Source: Solirubrobacterales bacterium (GTDB lineage Bacteria > Actinomycetota > Thermoleophilia > Solirubrobacterales > Solirubrobacteraceae). Taken from it: 14,198 nucleotides of DNA. The stretch is from NCBI GenBank assembly GCA_003134675.1, contig PLBZ01000047.1:7369-21566 (forward strand), given 5' to 3'. A program made the position numbers and the translations under genes. Under the pieces are notes generated by a model that saw nothing but the letters and a program-made list of their open reading frames with translations, was not told where the DNA came from and made no database searches. Below, in pieces: positions 1 to 6,829 of the stretch; within the stretch, counting starts at the first letter, position 1; every line of letters starts with the position of its first letter.

Positions 1-1052
1 GAGTTGACGCGCTCGCCGACCATCGTCGGACGCGGCTCCTGCACGAGCGGTGTGGCGGCGATCATCGAAGACAGATGCGGCGCTCGGGGGGCGGGGCGTG
101 GGGCCACTGAACGTGGGGTGGGTGGGCTGCCATTAATCCGCTCTGAGATTGCGGCGATGTGCTCAGGAGTGGTACCGCAGCAGCCGCCGACGATCCCGAC
201 GCCGTAGCGCTCGACGAACTCCTTCAGCGCCTCCGCGAGCGGTACCGGCTGCTCGGGGAAGATCGTCTCGCCGTCGGGTCCCTGGAGCGGCAGGCCGGCA
301 TTGGGGATGCACGCCACCGGGACGGGGCAATACTCGCCGAGGAAGCGGATCGCGTCGCGCATGTCCTCCGGGCCGGTCGAGCAGTTCAGCCCGATCACGT
401 CGACCTTCAGAGCCTCCAGCGTCGTGAGCACCGCGGAGATGTCGGTTCCCAGCAGCATCTTGCCCCCGTTGGGCAGCAGCGACACCGAGGTGTGGATCGG
501 CAGCGTGCGGCCCGTACTCTTGAACGCCTCTCGCGCGCCGAACACGGCGGCCTTGACCTCGAGGATGTCCTGGGCGGTCTCGATGATGATCAGATCCGCG
601 CCACCGTCGATCAGGCCCGCTGCCTGCTCGGCGAACACCTCGACCAGCTCTCTGAAGCGGATCTGCCCGAGCGAGGCCTCCTCGGAGGCGGGCAGGTATC
701 CGGTGGGCCCGATCGAGCCCGCGACGAAGCGATTCTCGCCCGCCGCCCTGCGCGCGATCTCCGCGGCTTTAGTGTTGATCTCGACCGTGTAGTCGGCCAA
801 TCCCCACTCTTCGAGCTTGATTCGCGAGGCCTGGAAGGTGTCGGTCTCGACCACCTCCGCGCCGGCGTCGAGCATCGAGCTGTGCACGCCCTCGATTACG
901 TCGGGCCGGTTGAGCACGAGCGCCTCGTGGCACTTGCCCTGCAGGCCGCCGTAGTCCTCGCTGGTCAGCTCGAACTGCTCGAGCGTCGCGCCCATGCCGC
1001 CGTCGTAGACGACGACGCGGCTGTTGATCGCATTTATGTAGTCGCGAGCCAT
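1..1052 (-). CDS. metH: Cobalamin-dependent methionine synthase, N-terminal part (runs off left edge)
   Basis: Methionine synthase transfers a methyl group from methyltetrahydrofolate via cobalamin to homocysteine in the cytoplasm. Only the first 350 codons are in the window. Residues about 10-305 form the homocysteine S-methyltransferase barrel: DGGMGATLE (18-26) near the start, GSIGPTG (112-118), and the three zinc ligands Cys224 (in GLNCSTGP) and Cys291/Cys292 (in GGCCGTTP). A Pro/Ala/Arg-rich linker (about 308-340) leads into PTMVGERVN (342-350), the start of the pterin-binding domain. This is what separates MetH from a stand-alone homocysteine methyltransferase or BhmT. The ATG at 1052 is the only possible start because an in-frame TAG lies four codons upstream; no clear Shine-Dalgarno is visible. 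It lies downstream of glnN on the same strand. The B12-binding and activation domains would be beyond the edge. Confidence 0.93.
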   Translation of the reverse strand, partial: MARDYINAINSRVVVYDGGMGATLEQFELTSEDYGGLQGKCHEALVLNRPDVIEGVHSSMLDAGAEVVETDTFQASRIKLEEWGLADYTVEINTKAAEIARRAAGENRFVAGSIGPTGYLPASEEASLGQIRFRELVEVFAEQAAGLIDGGADLIIIETAQDILEVKAAVFGAREAFKSTGRTLPIHTSVSLLPNGGKMLLGTDISAVLTTLEALKVDVIGLNCSTGPEDMRDAIRFLGEYCPVPVACIPNAGLPLQGPDGETIFPEQPVPLAEALKEFVERYGVGIVGGCCGTTPEHIAAISERINGSPPTPRSVAPRPAPRAPHLSSMIAATPLVQEPRPTMVGERVN

Positions 1053-1134
1053 CCAGCCATGCTAGCTAGGGCCACGCCCGACCGACGGTTGCAGGTCGAG
1101 CATGGCAAGGTTCAGATACCCACCCACCCGCGTG

Positions 1135-1149
1135 GCGTGCTTGGCACGC
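1135..1149. repeat. Perfect 15-bp hairpin, glnN-metH intergenic
   Basis: GCGTGC-TTG-GCACGC is a perfect inverted repeat with 6-bp arms and a 3-nt loop, 83 bp upstream of the metH start. No T-run follows on either strand, so it is not a classical intrinsic terminator. It could be an mRNA structure in a glnN-metH read-through transcript or a protein-binding palindrome near a metH promoter. Confidence 0.5.
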
Positions 1150-1168
1150 GAGCGACCGAGGACGCAGC

Positions 1169-1183
1169 CAGGCGAAGCGCCTG
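1169..1183 (-). terminator. Hairpin just after the glnN stop, possible U-tract-less terminator
   Basis: CAGGCG-AAG-CGCCTG (plus strand) is a perfect 6-bp-arm inverted repeat that begins 10 bp past the glnN stop codon. On the minus-strand transcript the loop region reads GCUUC inside a CAGGC/GCCUG stem. There is no U-run, so a true terminator would have to be of the hairpin-only type sometimes proposed in high-GC actinobacteria. An mRNA 3'-end stabiliser is the alternative. Confidence 0.4.
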
Positions 1184-1193
1184 CGGCCATCGG

Positions 1194-3350
1194 TTACTTG
1201 ATGAAGAGCATCTCCGAGTACTTCGGCAGCGGCCAGAGATCGTCGGCCACGAGCTTCTCCAAGCGGTCGGCGACGTCGCGCACATCGTCCATGGCAGGAA
1301 TTACGGTGTCGCGCATGTAGACAGCCCACTTCTGCGGGGAGGAGTCGGGCTGGTTGTCCTTGAGGTTTGCATCCTCGAGCTTGATCAGCGCGAAATGCAG
1401 CTCCTTGATCAGCGGCTCGACCTCCGCAATGAGCTCCTCTAGGCCAGTGGCCCTGAGCTCATTGAGGTATCGCACGGCGGCGGGCAGCAGCATCGTCCGG
1501 GCGATCGCCGCGGCGGTCTCGGACTCGATGTTGATCGTGACGGCGTACTGCTCGGTGAACACCTCATAGCGCGCGTCGAGCTCGCGCTTGGAGAGAACCT
1601 TGTATTTCTTGAATGCGGCGATGGTCTGCTTGTTGACGAGCCATGGCAGCGCATCGGGTGTGGTGCGCAGGTTGGCAAGGCCTCGCTTCTCGGCCTCCTT
1701 GTGCCAGGCCTCGGAGTAGCCGTCGCCGTCAAAGACGACCTGCTTGTTCGCTGTCCAGGCGTCTTTGACAACCTTCGTGACGGCCTTCTCGAGAGTCGCT
1801 GCGGAGCCTTTGAGGGCGTCTTTCAGCTTGTCGGCCAGCTCGTCCACCGATTCGGCGACGATCGTATTGAGCACGGTGTTGGGGAAGGCCGGCGAGGAGC
1901 TCGAGCCAAGCGCGCGGAACTCGAACTTGTTGCCGGTGAAGGCGAAGGGGCTGGTGCGGTTGCGGTCGCCGCCGTGCAGGGGCAGCGGCGGCAGCACTGG
2001 CGTGCCCAGGCCGAGGAACGAGCCGGGTTTGGAGGGCTGCACCTTGCCGGCCTCGATCGCCGTGAAGACCTTCTCGAGCTCGGCGCCCAGGAAGATCGAG
2101 ATGATCGCCGGGGGCGCCTCGTTGGCCCCCAGGCGGTGATCCTGCCCGGCGCTTGCGATCGAGGCGCGCAGCAGCGCCTGATGCTTGTTGACGGCCTGGA
2201 TGACGGCGGCGCAGAAGAATAGAAACTGGAGGTTCTCGGCGGGCGTGTCACCGGGCTCGAGCAGGTTCAGCCCGGTATCGGTGCCCATCGACCAGTTGTT
2301 GTGCTTGCCCGAGCCGTTGACACCGGCGAAGGGCTTCTCGTGCAGAAGGCAGAGGAGCCCGTAGCGACGCGCAGTGTTCTGCAGGATCTGCATCGTGATC
2401 ATCTGGTGGTCGGCGCCGACGTTGGAGTTCTCGAAGATCGGGGCGACCTCGTACTGGTTGGGCGCAACCTCGTTGTGGCGCGTCTTGATCGGCACACCGA
2501 GCTTTGCCAGCTCCAGCTCGACCTCGAGCATGTAGGCCAGGATGCGCTCGGGGATCGAGCCGAAGTAATGGTCGTCGAGCTCGTGGCCCTTGGGGGGCTG
2601 GGCGCCGTAGAGCGTGCGCCCCGTGGTCAGAAGGTCGGGGCGCTCGAAGTAGTACTGCTCGTCGATCAGGAAGTACTCCTGCTCGCAGCCGATCGTGGTG
2701 AAGACCCGGGCGGCGTCCTGCACGTCGAGCAACTCGAGCGCGCGCACGGCTGCGCCCGAGAGCGCGTCCATCGAGCGCAGCAGCGGGATCTTGTGGTCCA
2801 GGGCCTCGCCGGTCCACGAGGTGAAGGCGGTGGGGATGCACAGCAGCGCCCCGTTGGGGTTCTCGAGGATGAACGCCGGTGAGGTCGGGTCCCAGGCGGT
2901 GTAGCCGCGCGCCTCGAAGGTGGCGCGGATGCCGCCGGTGGGGAATGAGGAGGCGTCGGGCTCGCCCTGGATGAGCTCCTTGCCGGAGAACTCGGCGAGG
3001 GCGGTGCCGTCACCGGCGGGACCGTAAAAGGAGTCGTGCTTCTCGGCGGTGGAGCCGGTGAGCGGCTGGAACCAGTGGGTGTAGTGGGTGGCGCCCTTCT
3101 CCATCGCCCACTCCTTCATCGCCTGCGCGACGGCGTCGGCCAGCGAGGTGTCCAGGGCCTCGCCGCGGGCGAGTGTCTTCTGCAGCGCCCGATAGACGTG
3201 CTTGGGCAGGCGGTGGCGCTGGACGACCGGGCTGAACACGTTCGACGCGAACACCTGATTGCCGGGAAGGGTGAGGTCGGGCGAGCCGAGTGCGCTTCCG
3301 TTGGCGTTCCACTGGGCGGCGGTGACGTTCTGCTGGCGGGTCCGTGGCAT
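1194..3350 (-). CDS. glnN: Glutamine synthetase, type III
   Basis: This enzyme makes glutamine from glutamate, ammonia and ATP in the cytoplasm. At 718 aa it has the size of the type III (GSIII) family, much longer than GSI or GSII (about 350-470 aa). Catalytic-core motifs appear in order: [10 protein letters not shown] (221-230, metal-binding Glu), [17 protein letters not shown] (285-301, typical of GSIII), [18 protein letters not shown] (337-354), RLGANEAPP (406-414) and NRTSPFAF with FEFRALGSS (464-484). The C-terminal quarter is helical, as in the family. No GSI-type adenylylation-site motif is seen. The ATG at 3350 has an AGGAGG at 3365-3370 with an unusually long 14-nt spacer; no start codon sits closer in frame. 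It is followed by metH on the same strand. Identity is secure; how it is regulated cannot be read from the sequence. Confidence 0.96.
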   Translation of the reverse strand: MPRTRQQNVTAAQWNANGSALGSPDLTLPGNQVFASNVFSPVVQRHRLPKHVYRALQKTLARGEALDTSLADAVAQAMKEWAMEKGATHYTHWFQPLTGSTAEKHDSFYGPAGDGTALAEFSGKELIQGEPDASSFPTGGIRATFEARGYTAWDPTSPAFILENPNGALLCIPTAFTSWTGEALDHKIPLLRSMDALSGAAVRALELLDVQDAARVFTTIGCEQEYFLIDEQYYFERPDLLTTGRTLYGAQPPKGHELDDHYFGSIPERILAYMLEVELELAKLGVPIKTRHNEVAPNQYEVAPIFENSNVGADHQMITMQILQNTARRYGLLCLLHEKPFAGVNGSGKHNNWSMGTDTGLNLLEPGDTPAENLQFLFFCAAVIQAVNKHQALLRASIASAGQDHRLGANEAPPAIISIFLGAELEKVFTAIEAGKVQPSKPGSFLGLGTPVLPPLPLHGGDRNRTSPFAFTGNKFEFRALGSSSSPAFPNTVLNTIVAESVDELADKLKDALKGSAATLEKAVTKVVKDAWTANKQVVFDGDGYSEAWHKEAEKRGLANLRTTPDALPWLVNKQTIAAFKKYKVLSKRELDARYEVFTEQYAVTINIESETAAAIARTMLLPAAVRYLNELRATGLEELIAEVEPLIKELHFALIKLEDANLKDNQPDSSPQKWAVYMRDTVIPAMDDVRDVADRLEKLVADDLWPLPKYSEMLFIK

Positions 3351-3439
3351 GGGCGGGGTTGATTCCTCCTCGGGAAGAGCGAACGGGCGGGTCAGGGCAC
3401 GCAGCCGAGATGGCTGGTCGGCCGCGAAGGCCGAAGGGA

Positions 3440-3445
3440 ATCGTA
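3440..3445 (-). promoter_or_regulatory. Candidate -10 element for glnN
   Basis: TACGAT on the minus strand fits the TAnnnT -10 pattern and would give a leader of about 80 nt before the glnN ATG. No convincing -35 is present at 16-19 bp upstream, so this is a weak call. Confidence 0.22.
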
Positions 3446-3458
3446 GTGCGAAGGTGCC

Positions 3459-3502
3459 CGAAAGACATCTCCGCGTGGCGAAAGCGGGGAGAGGATCTTT
3501 CG
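3459..3502. repeat. Imperfect inverted repeat upstream of glnN
   Basis: CGAAAGA (3459-3465) pairs with TCTTTCG (3496-3502), and inside them CTCCGC (3469-3474) pairs with the GCGGGGAG run (3484-3491), leaving a small loop. It lies between the lipoprotein gene stop (3534) and glnN (3350), both on the minus strand. It could end the upstream transcript or act as a regulatory site for glnN. No U-tract is visible. Confidence 0.35.
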
Positions 3503-3533
3503 ACAGCGGGCCAAGCAGCGCTACAGATGGGAG

Positions 3534-4181
3534 CTACGGCGTGAGCGGGAAGGCTCCCGAGGCGACCTTGCCGGTGTTGGGATCCACGTGGGTGGCTGGG
3601 GGCCTGGAGGCGACCTCGACGGTGAAGTGACCCGTCGCGGGGCCGCCGCCCGCCAGCTGGGCACGGGCCCTGCCGGCTAGGCCGGCGGCGATCGTGAAGT
3701 TGACCGTGTGGAGCCCCGGCTTGACGGGAGTGACCCGCCAGAGAAATGTCTGCGTGTGCCCGGCTGCGAGCGAGCCGAGCGCCCAGGTGTTGACGTAGGC
3801 CGTCTGGCCACCACCGGGCGGGCTGATCGCCTCGCTTTCGACGGGACGCTTGGGAATCGTTCCGGGACCCTGTTCGATGACCCAGATCGGGCGCTTGCTG
3901 GCGGCCAGTTCGGGGTAGTTTTCGACGTAGGAGAAGGAGTCGATCGTGACCGCGACGCTTGGCACGGTGTGTTTGCCGGTGTTGCGCACCAAGAGCTCGA
4001 GGCTGCTCGGCCGTGCGACGGCCTGACGGGCGGGGAAGCGAGCCTTGACGATCTGGACGGTGAAGGTGCCTTTCGGTTCATGCGTGTCTTGACGGGCTTG
4101 GCCGCACCCGCCGGCGAGCAGGGCGCCGCCGACGCTCAAGGCGCCGAGGAGCAACATCGGAAAGACTCGCCTCCCCCTCAC
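3534..4181 (-). CDS. Putative lipoprotein with an Ig-like (CARDB-type) domain
   Basis: The function is not known. From the GTG at 4181 the product is 215 aa. It has a basic n-region (VRGRR), a hydrophobic stretch, then LLAGGC with Cys26. That is a near-lipobox: the strict L at -3 is replaced by A. It is probably exported and may be lipid-anchored. Residues about 35-195 are beta-rich: FTVQIVKARF, LELLVRNTG, PSVAVTID, FLWRVTPVKPGLHTV. This repeated-strand pattern resembles CARDB/DUF11-type Ig-like domains that carry extracellular adhesion or scaffold roles. An open frame extends upstream to 4403, but that extension is Arg/Ser/Pro-rich, precedes the signal peptide and overlaps the divergent operon, so I reject it. 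The ATG at 4157 is an alternative start with a GGGGAGG about 12 nt upstream, but it would lose the basic n-region. The gene is divergent from the MlaE operon. Confidence 0.7.
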   Translation of the reverse strand: MRGRRVFPMLLLGALSVGGALLAGGCGQARQDTHEPKGTFTVQIVKARFPARQAVARPSSLELLVRNTGKHTVPSVAVTIDSFSYVENYPELAASKRPIWVIEQGPGTIPKRPVESEAISPPGGGQTAYVNTWALGSLAAGHTQTFLWRVTPVKPGLHTVNFTIAAGLAGRARAQLAGGGPATGHFTVEVASRPPATHVDPNTGKVASGAFPLTP

Positions 4182-4276
4182 GGTGGGGCCACGATACCAG
4201 CGGGGGTGGCTATCCCGCCAGAGCCGGGACAGGGCGCGCGCACAGACGGTGGGTGGCGTGCTGGGGGCGCATGGCG

Positions 4277-4282
4277 TAAAGT
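4277..4282 (+). promoter_or_regulatory. Candidate -10 of the MlaE-RND operon
   Basis: TAAAGT fits TAnnnT and sits 41 bp before the mlaE ATG, inside the 142-bp divergent gap. There is no recognisable -35. It is listed only because it is the best -10 in the gap for a strong-RBS operon start. Confidence 0.25.
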
Positions 4283-4306
4283 GCGCCGTGCCGTCGGTCA
4301 TCACCC

Positions 4307-4315
4307 GAGGAGGGG
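4307..4315 (+). promoter_or_regulatory. Strong Shine-Dalgarno that fixes the first MlaE start
   Basis: GAGGAGGGG lies 8 nt before the ATG at 4324. The same frame stays open back to an upstream ATG at 4183, but that one has no comparable ribosome site and would add 47 residues with no family similarity. Confidence 0.75.
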
Positions 4316-4323
4316 AAGCAGAG

Positions 4324-5130
4324 ATGGTTCGCAGTGCAGCGGAGCGGGCATTCCTCCCGACGAGGAACCTGATCGAGGAAGTCGGGGACATGATGATCCT
4401 CACCGGCCGGACGATCTGGTCCGCCCTGCGCCCCCCTTATCCATACGGGGGCGAGTTCGTGTCGCAGTTCCTGTTCGCGGTGCGGCTGTGCTGGTTCCCG
4501 CTGCTCGTCTCGACCGTGGCGCTCTGCTACGCCGCCCCCGGCCTGCAGGCGGCTAACTTCTTTGAGATATTCGGCGCGCTCGACCGTATCGGCGGGATCT
4601 TCGTGCTCGCGGCGATCCGCGAGATCGGCCCGAACGTGACCGCGATCGTGCTCGCGGGGGTGGCGGGAACCGCGATCACCGCGGATCTCGGCGCGCGCAA
4701 GATCCGCGAGGAGCTGGATGCCCTGCAGGTGCTGGGCGTCGACCCGATCAAGAACCTCGTCGTGCCGCGCTTCCTGGCGCTGATGATCGTGACCGGCTTG
4801 TTCAACATCTACGCGCTGCTGTTCGGGATCTTCGGCGGCCTGCTCGCCGAGATGGTCAAGGGTCAGCCGTTGGGGCCGTTCTGGGCGACGCTGTTCGCGA
4901 ACGCCTCGACGACCGACCTTTGGGGGTCGGTGCTGAAGACGACGCTGTTCGGGGCGATCATCGCGATCGTGTGCTGCTACAAGGGCATGACCGCCTCCGG
5001 CGGCGCCGAGGGTGTCGGCCGCGCGGTCAACCAGGCGGTCGTGGTCACGTTCCTGGCGATCTTCGCCTTCGACTACGTCTTTACCCAGACGCTGCTCGCC
5101 ACCCATCCTGAGATCCTGGTGATCAAGTAA
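4324..5130 (+). CDS. MlaE/YrbE-family ABC transporter permease A
   Basis: This is an inner-membrane permease of the MCE-type lipid ABC importers (MlaE in Gram-negatives, YrbEA in actinobacteria), 268 aa. The family core is clear: REIGPNVTAIVLAG (99-112), then GTAITADLGARKIREELDAL (115-134), LQVLGVDP (134-141), and the C-terminal YKGMTASGGAEGVGRA (219-234). Hydrophobic segments lie at about 48-72, 90-115, 148-175, 205-220 and 238-255. The N-terminal amphipathic stretch (about 1-40) is typical of MlaE. It is the first gene of a plus-strand operon. Its TAA overlaps the ATG of the second permease by one base (TAATG), which argues for translational coupling and a permease heterodimer. Substrate unknown; lipids or sterols by family analogy. 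Confidence 0.92.
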   Translation: MVRSAAERAFLPTRNLIEEVGDMMILTGRTIWSALRPPYPYGGEFVSQFLFAVRLCWFPLLVSTVALCYAAPGLQAANFFEIFGALDRIGGIFVLAAIREIGPNVTAIVLAGVAGTAITADLGARKIREELDALQVLGVDPIKNLVVPRFLALMIVTGLFNIYALLFGIFGGLLAEMVKGQPLGPFWATLFANASTTDLWGSVLKTTLFGAIIAIVCCYKGMTASGGAEGVGRAVNQAVVVTFLAIFAFDYVFTQTLLATHPEILVIK

Positions 5131-5927
5131 TGAACGAGCTGCTGGCGATGCCGCGTGAATGGCTGGCGGCCACGGGTGAGATCAGTCGCTTCACCGGCAA
5201 CGTCGTGCGCGATGTGTGGGGGTTGCGCGTGTTCCGCTTCTTCGGCGAGTCGCTGCGCCAGTCGGGGATCCTGATCATCTCCTCGACGCTGATCATCTGG
5301 GCGCTGATGTTCATCCTCGGCCTGGAGTGTGGGATCGAGGGCGCGTACTTCACCGAGTCCCAGGGCGCACCGTCATACTCAGGCGTGTTCAGCGCGTGGT
5401 GTGACCTGCGCGAGATCACCCCATACGCGTTCGGCTACATGATGGCTGCGAAGGTCGGCACGGGGATCGTGGCCGAGCTCGGCGCGATGCGCATCTCCGA
5501 TGAGATCGACGCGCTCGAGGTGATGGGGATCGACTCGGTGACGTTCCTGTGCGCCACGCGCCTGCTCGCCGCCTGGCTGGTGCTGCCGTTCATGTACCTG
5601 GCTGGGATCGGAGCGGCCTTCCTCGCCTCTTACATCGCGGTGGTGCAGCAGGTCGGTGCGGTCTCATCGGGCGGCTACCTGTTGATCTTCTGGCAGTTCC
5701 AGGCTCCGCCGGACTTCTTATACAGCCTGATCAAGGCGATGGTGATGGCCACGGCGATCGTGCTCGTGGGCTGCTACTACGGCTACAACGCCAGTGGTGG
5801 GCCCGTCGGCGTGGGTAGGGCGACGGCCAAGTCGATGGTGCTGAACATCGTGCTCGTGCACATAATCGGGATGCTCGGCACGCAGGTCTTCTGGGGCTCA
5901 AGCGCGCGAGCTCCGATCGGGGGCTGA
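5130..5927 (+). CDS. MlaE/YrbE-family ABC transporter permease B
   Basis: This is the second, diverged MlaE/YrbE permease (265 aa), presumably pairing with the preceding one across the inner membrane. The family core is CDLREITPYAFGYMMAAKVG (91-110), TGIVAELGAMRISDEIDAL (111-129), EVMGIDS (130-136), and YYGYNASGGPVGVGRA (216-231) matching the equivalent motif of permease A. Hydrophobic segments are at about 46-66, 97-116, 143-172, 200-217 and 235-255. Two non-identical permeases in tandem is the actinobacterial YrbEA/YrbEB layout; E. coli uses one MlaE as a homodimer. The loop at about 67-95 (GLECGIEGAYFTESQGAPSY) carries two Cys. The start has little RBS of its own and depends on the 1-nt overlap with the upstream stop. 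The next gene begins 2 nt after its TGA. Confidence 0.92.
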   Translation: MNELLAMPREWLAATGEISRFTGNVVRDVWGLRVFRFFGESLRQSGILIISSTLIIWALMFILGLECGIEGAYFTESQGAPSYSGVFSAWCDLREITPYAFGYMMAAKVGTGIVAELGAMRISDEIDALEVMGIDSVTFLCATRLLAAWLVLPFMYLAGIGAAFLASYIAVVQQVGAVSSGGYLLIFWQFQAPPDFLYSLIKAMVMATAIVLVGCYYGYNASGGPVGVGRATAKSMVLNIVLVHIIGMLGTQVFWGSSARAPIGG

Positions 5928-5929
5928 CC

Positions 5930-6829
5930 GTGGGTGAGGATCGACCGGCTGAGGACGTCGCGAACGAGGAGCCCGTCGCCGAGACGGCGAACGCGGGGGT
6001 CTCCTTCGAGCCACCGCCCGAGAGCGATCCGGAGGAGTTCAGCTACCACACTGGTACGACCCACGCCTCGAAGGTGCCGGCCGCGATCGAGTTCATCGAC
6101 GTGCACAAGTCGTTCGGGCGCAACCATGTGCTGCGCGGTCTGAACATGGAGATTCCCGAGGGCCAGGTTTCGATGATCATCGGCCCCTCGGGCACCGGCA
6201 AGTCGGTCTGCATCAAGCACATCGTCGGTCTGCTGTACCCCGACGAGGGCGATGTGATCGTGCACGGGCAGTCGATTCCGAGCCTGCCCGACGCCGAGCT
6301 GTTCGAGCTGCGCAAGAAGTTCGGCGTGCTGTTCCAGGACGGCGCGCTGTTCGGTTCGATGAACCTGTATGACAACGTCGCCTTCCCGCTGCGCCAGCAC
6401 ACCGAGAAGAGCGAAGAGGAGATCGCCGAGATCGTCGACCGCCGGATGCGCGAGGTCGGTTTGGGGGGCGAGGGCACGAAGATGCCCAACGAGCTGTCCG
6501 GCGGGATGCGTAAGCGGGCCGGGTTCGCGCGCTCGCTTGTGCTCGACCCCGAGATCGTGCTGTTCGACGAGCCCGACTCGGGCCTTGACCCAGTTCGCAC
6601 CGCGCTGCTGTGTGAGCTCATCAAGGAAGTCCACGCGGAGAACGGCGGGGCATATGTGGTGATCACTCACGACATCATGAGCGCGCGCCGCGTCGGCGAA
6701 CACATCTCGGTCCTGTGGAAGGGCCGCGTCGTCGAGTCGGGGCCGGCGGCTGAGCTGTTCGCGAGCGAGAACCCGTTCGTCCGCCAGTTCCTCTCGGGCG
6801 AAGCGCAGGGCCCGCTCGGCATGGAGTGA
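5930..6829 (+). CDS. MlaF/Mkl-type ABC transporter ATPase
   Basis: This is the cytoplasmic ATPase that powers the two MlaE permeases, 299 aa. Its ABC motifs are intact: Walker A GPSGTGKS (85-92), Q-loop Gln136 in LFQDGALF, signature LSGGMRKR (189-196), Walker B VLFDEP with Asp213/Glu214 followed by DSGLDP, and the H-loop His247 in VVITHD. The LSGGM signature and QDGALF are typical of MlaF/Mkl. The domain starts near residue 52; before it is an acidic, Pro/Glu-rich N-terminal extension of about 50 residues that MlaF proteins normally lack. The GTG start at 5930 is 2 nt after the permease B stop. The 3' end overlaps the RND gene by four bases (GTGA). In mycobacteria the equivalent ATPase (MceG/Mkl) is encoded away from the permeases; here it is in the operon. 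Confidence 0.93.
   Translation: MGEDRPAEDVANEEPVAETANAGVSFEPPPESDPEEFSYHTGTTHASKVPAAIEFIDVHKSFGRNHVLRGLNMEIPEGQVSMIIGPSGTGKSVCIKHIVGLLYPDEGDVIVHGQSIPSLPDAELFELRKKFGVLFQDGALFGSMNLYDNVAFPLRQHTEKSEEEIAEIVDRRMREVGLGGEGTKMPNELSGGMRKRAGFARSLVLDPEIVLFDEPDSGLDPVRTALLCELIKEVHAENGGAYVVITHDIMSARRVGEHISVLWKGRVVESGPAAELFASENPFVRQFLSGEAQGPLGME

Noticed and set aside
1053..1193. SAM, SAH or cobalamin riboswitch before metH
   Set aside because: The stems present do not fit the conserved cores I know. The leader is short and only two simple hairpins are visible.
159..1442. Long plus-strand open frame of 427 codons over metH and the glnN end
   Set aside because: It is antisense to metH, whose domain motifs and zinc ligands are unambiguous. 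The product is a shadow rich in Arg, Asp and His.
2301..2882. Plus-strand frames opposite glnN
   Set aside because: Antisense shadows of a well-conserved GSIII catalytic core in a high-GC gene.
4183..4323. Upstream ATG for permease A
   Set aside because: No ribosome site, no family-like sequence, and a near-ideal GAGGAGGGG sits before the ATG at 4324.
4182..4403. Upstream extension of the lipoprotein frame to an ATG at 4403
   Set aside because: It would place 74 low-complexity residues before the signal peptide and overlap the mlaE coding start and its strong ribosome site.
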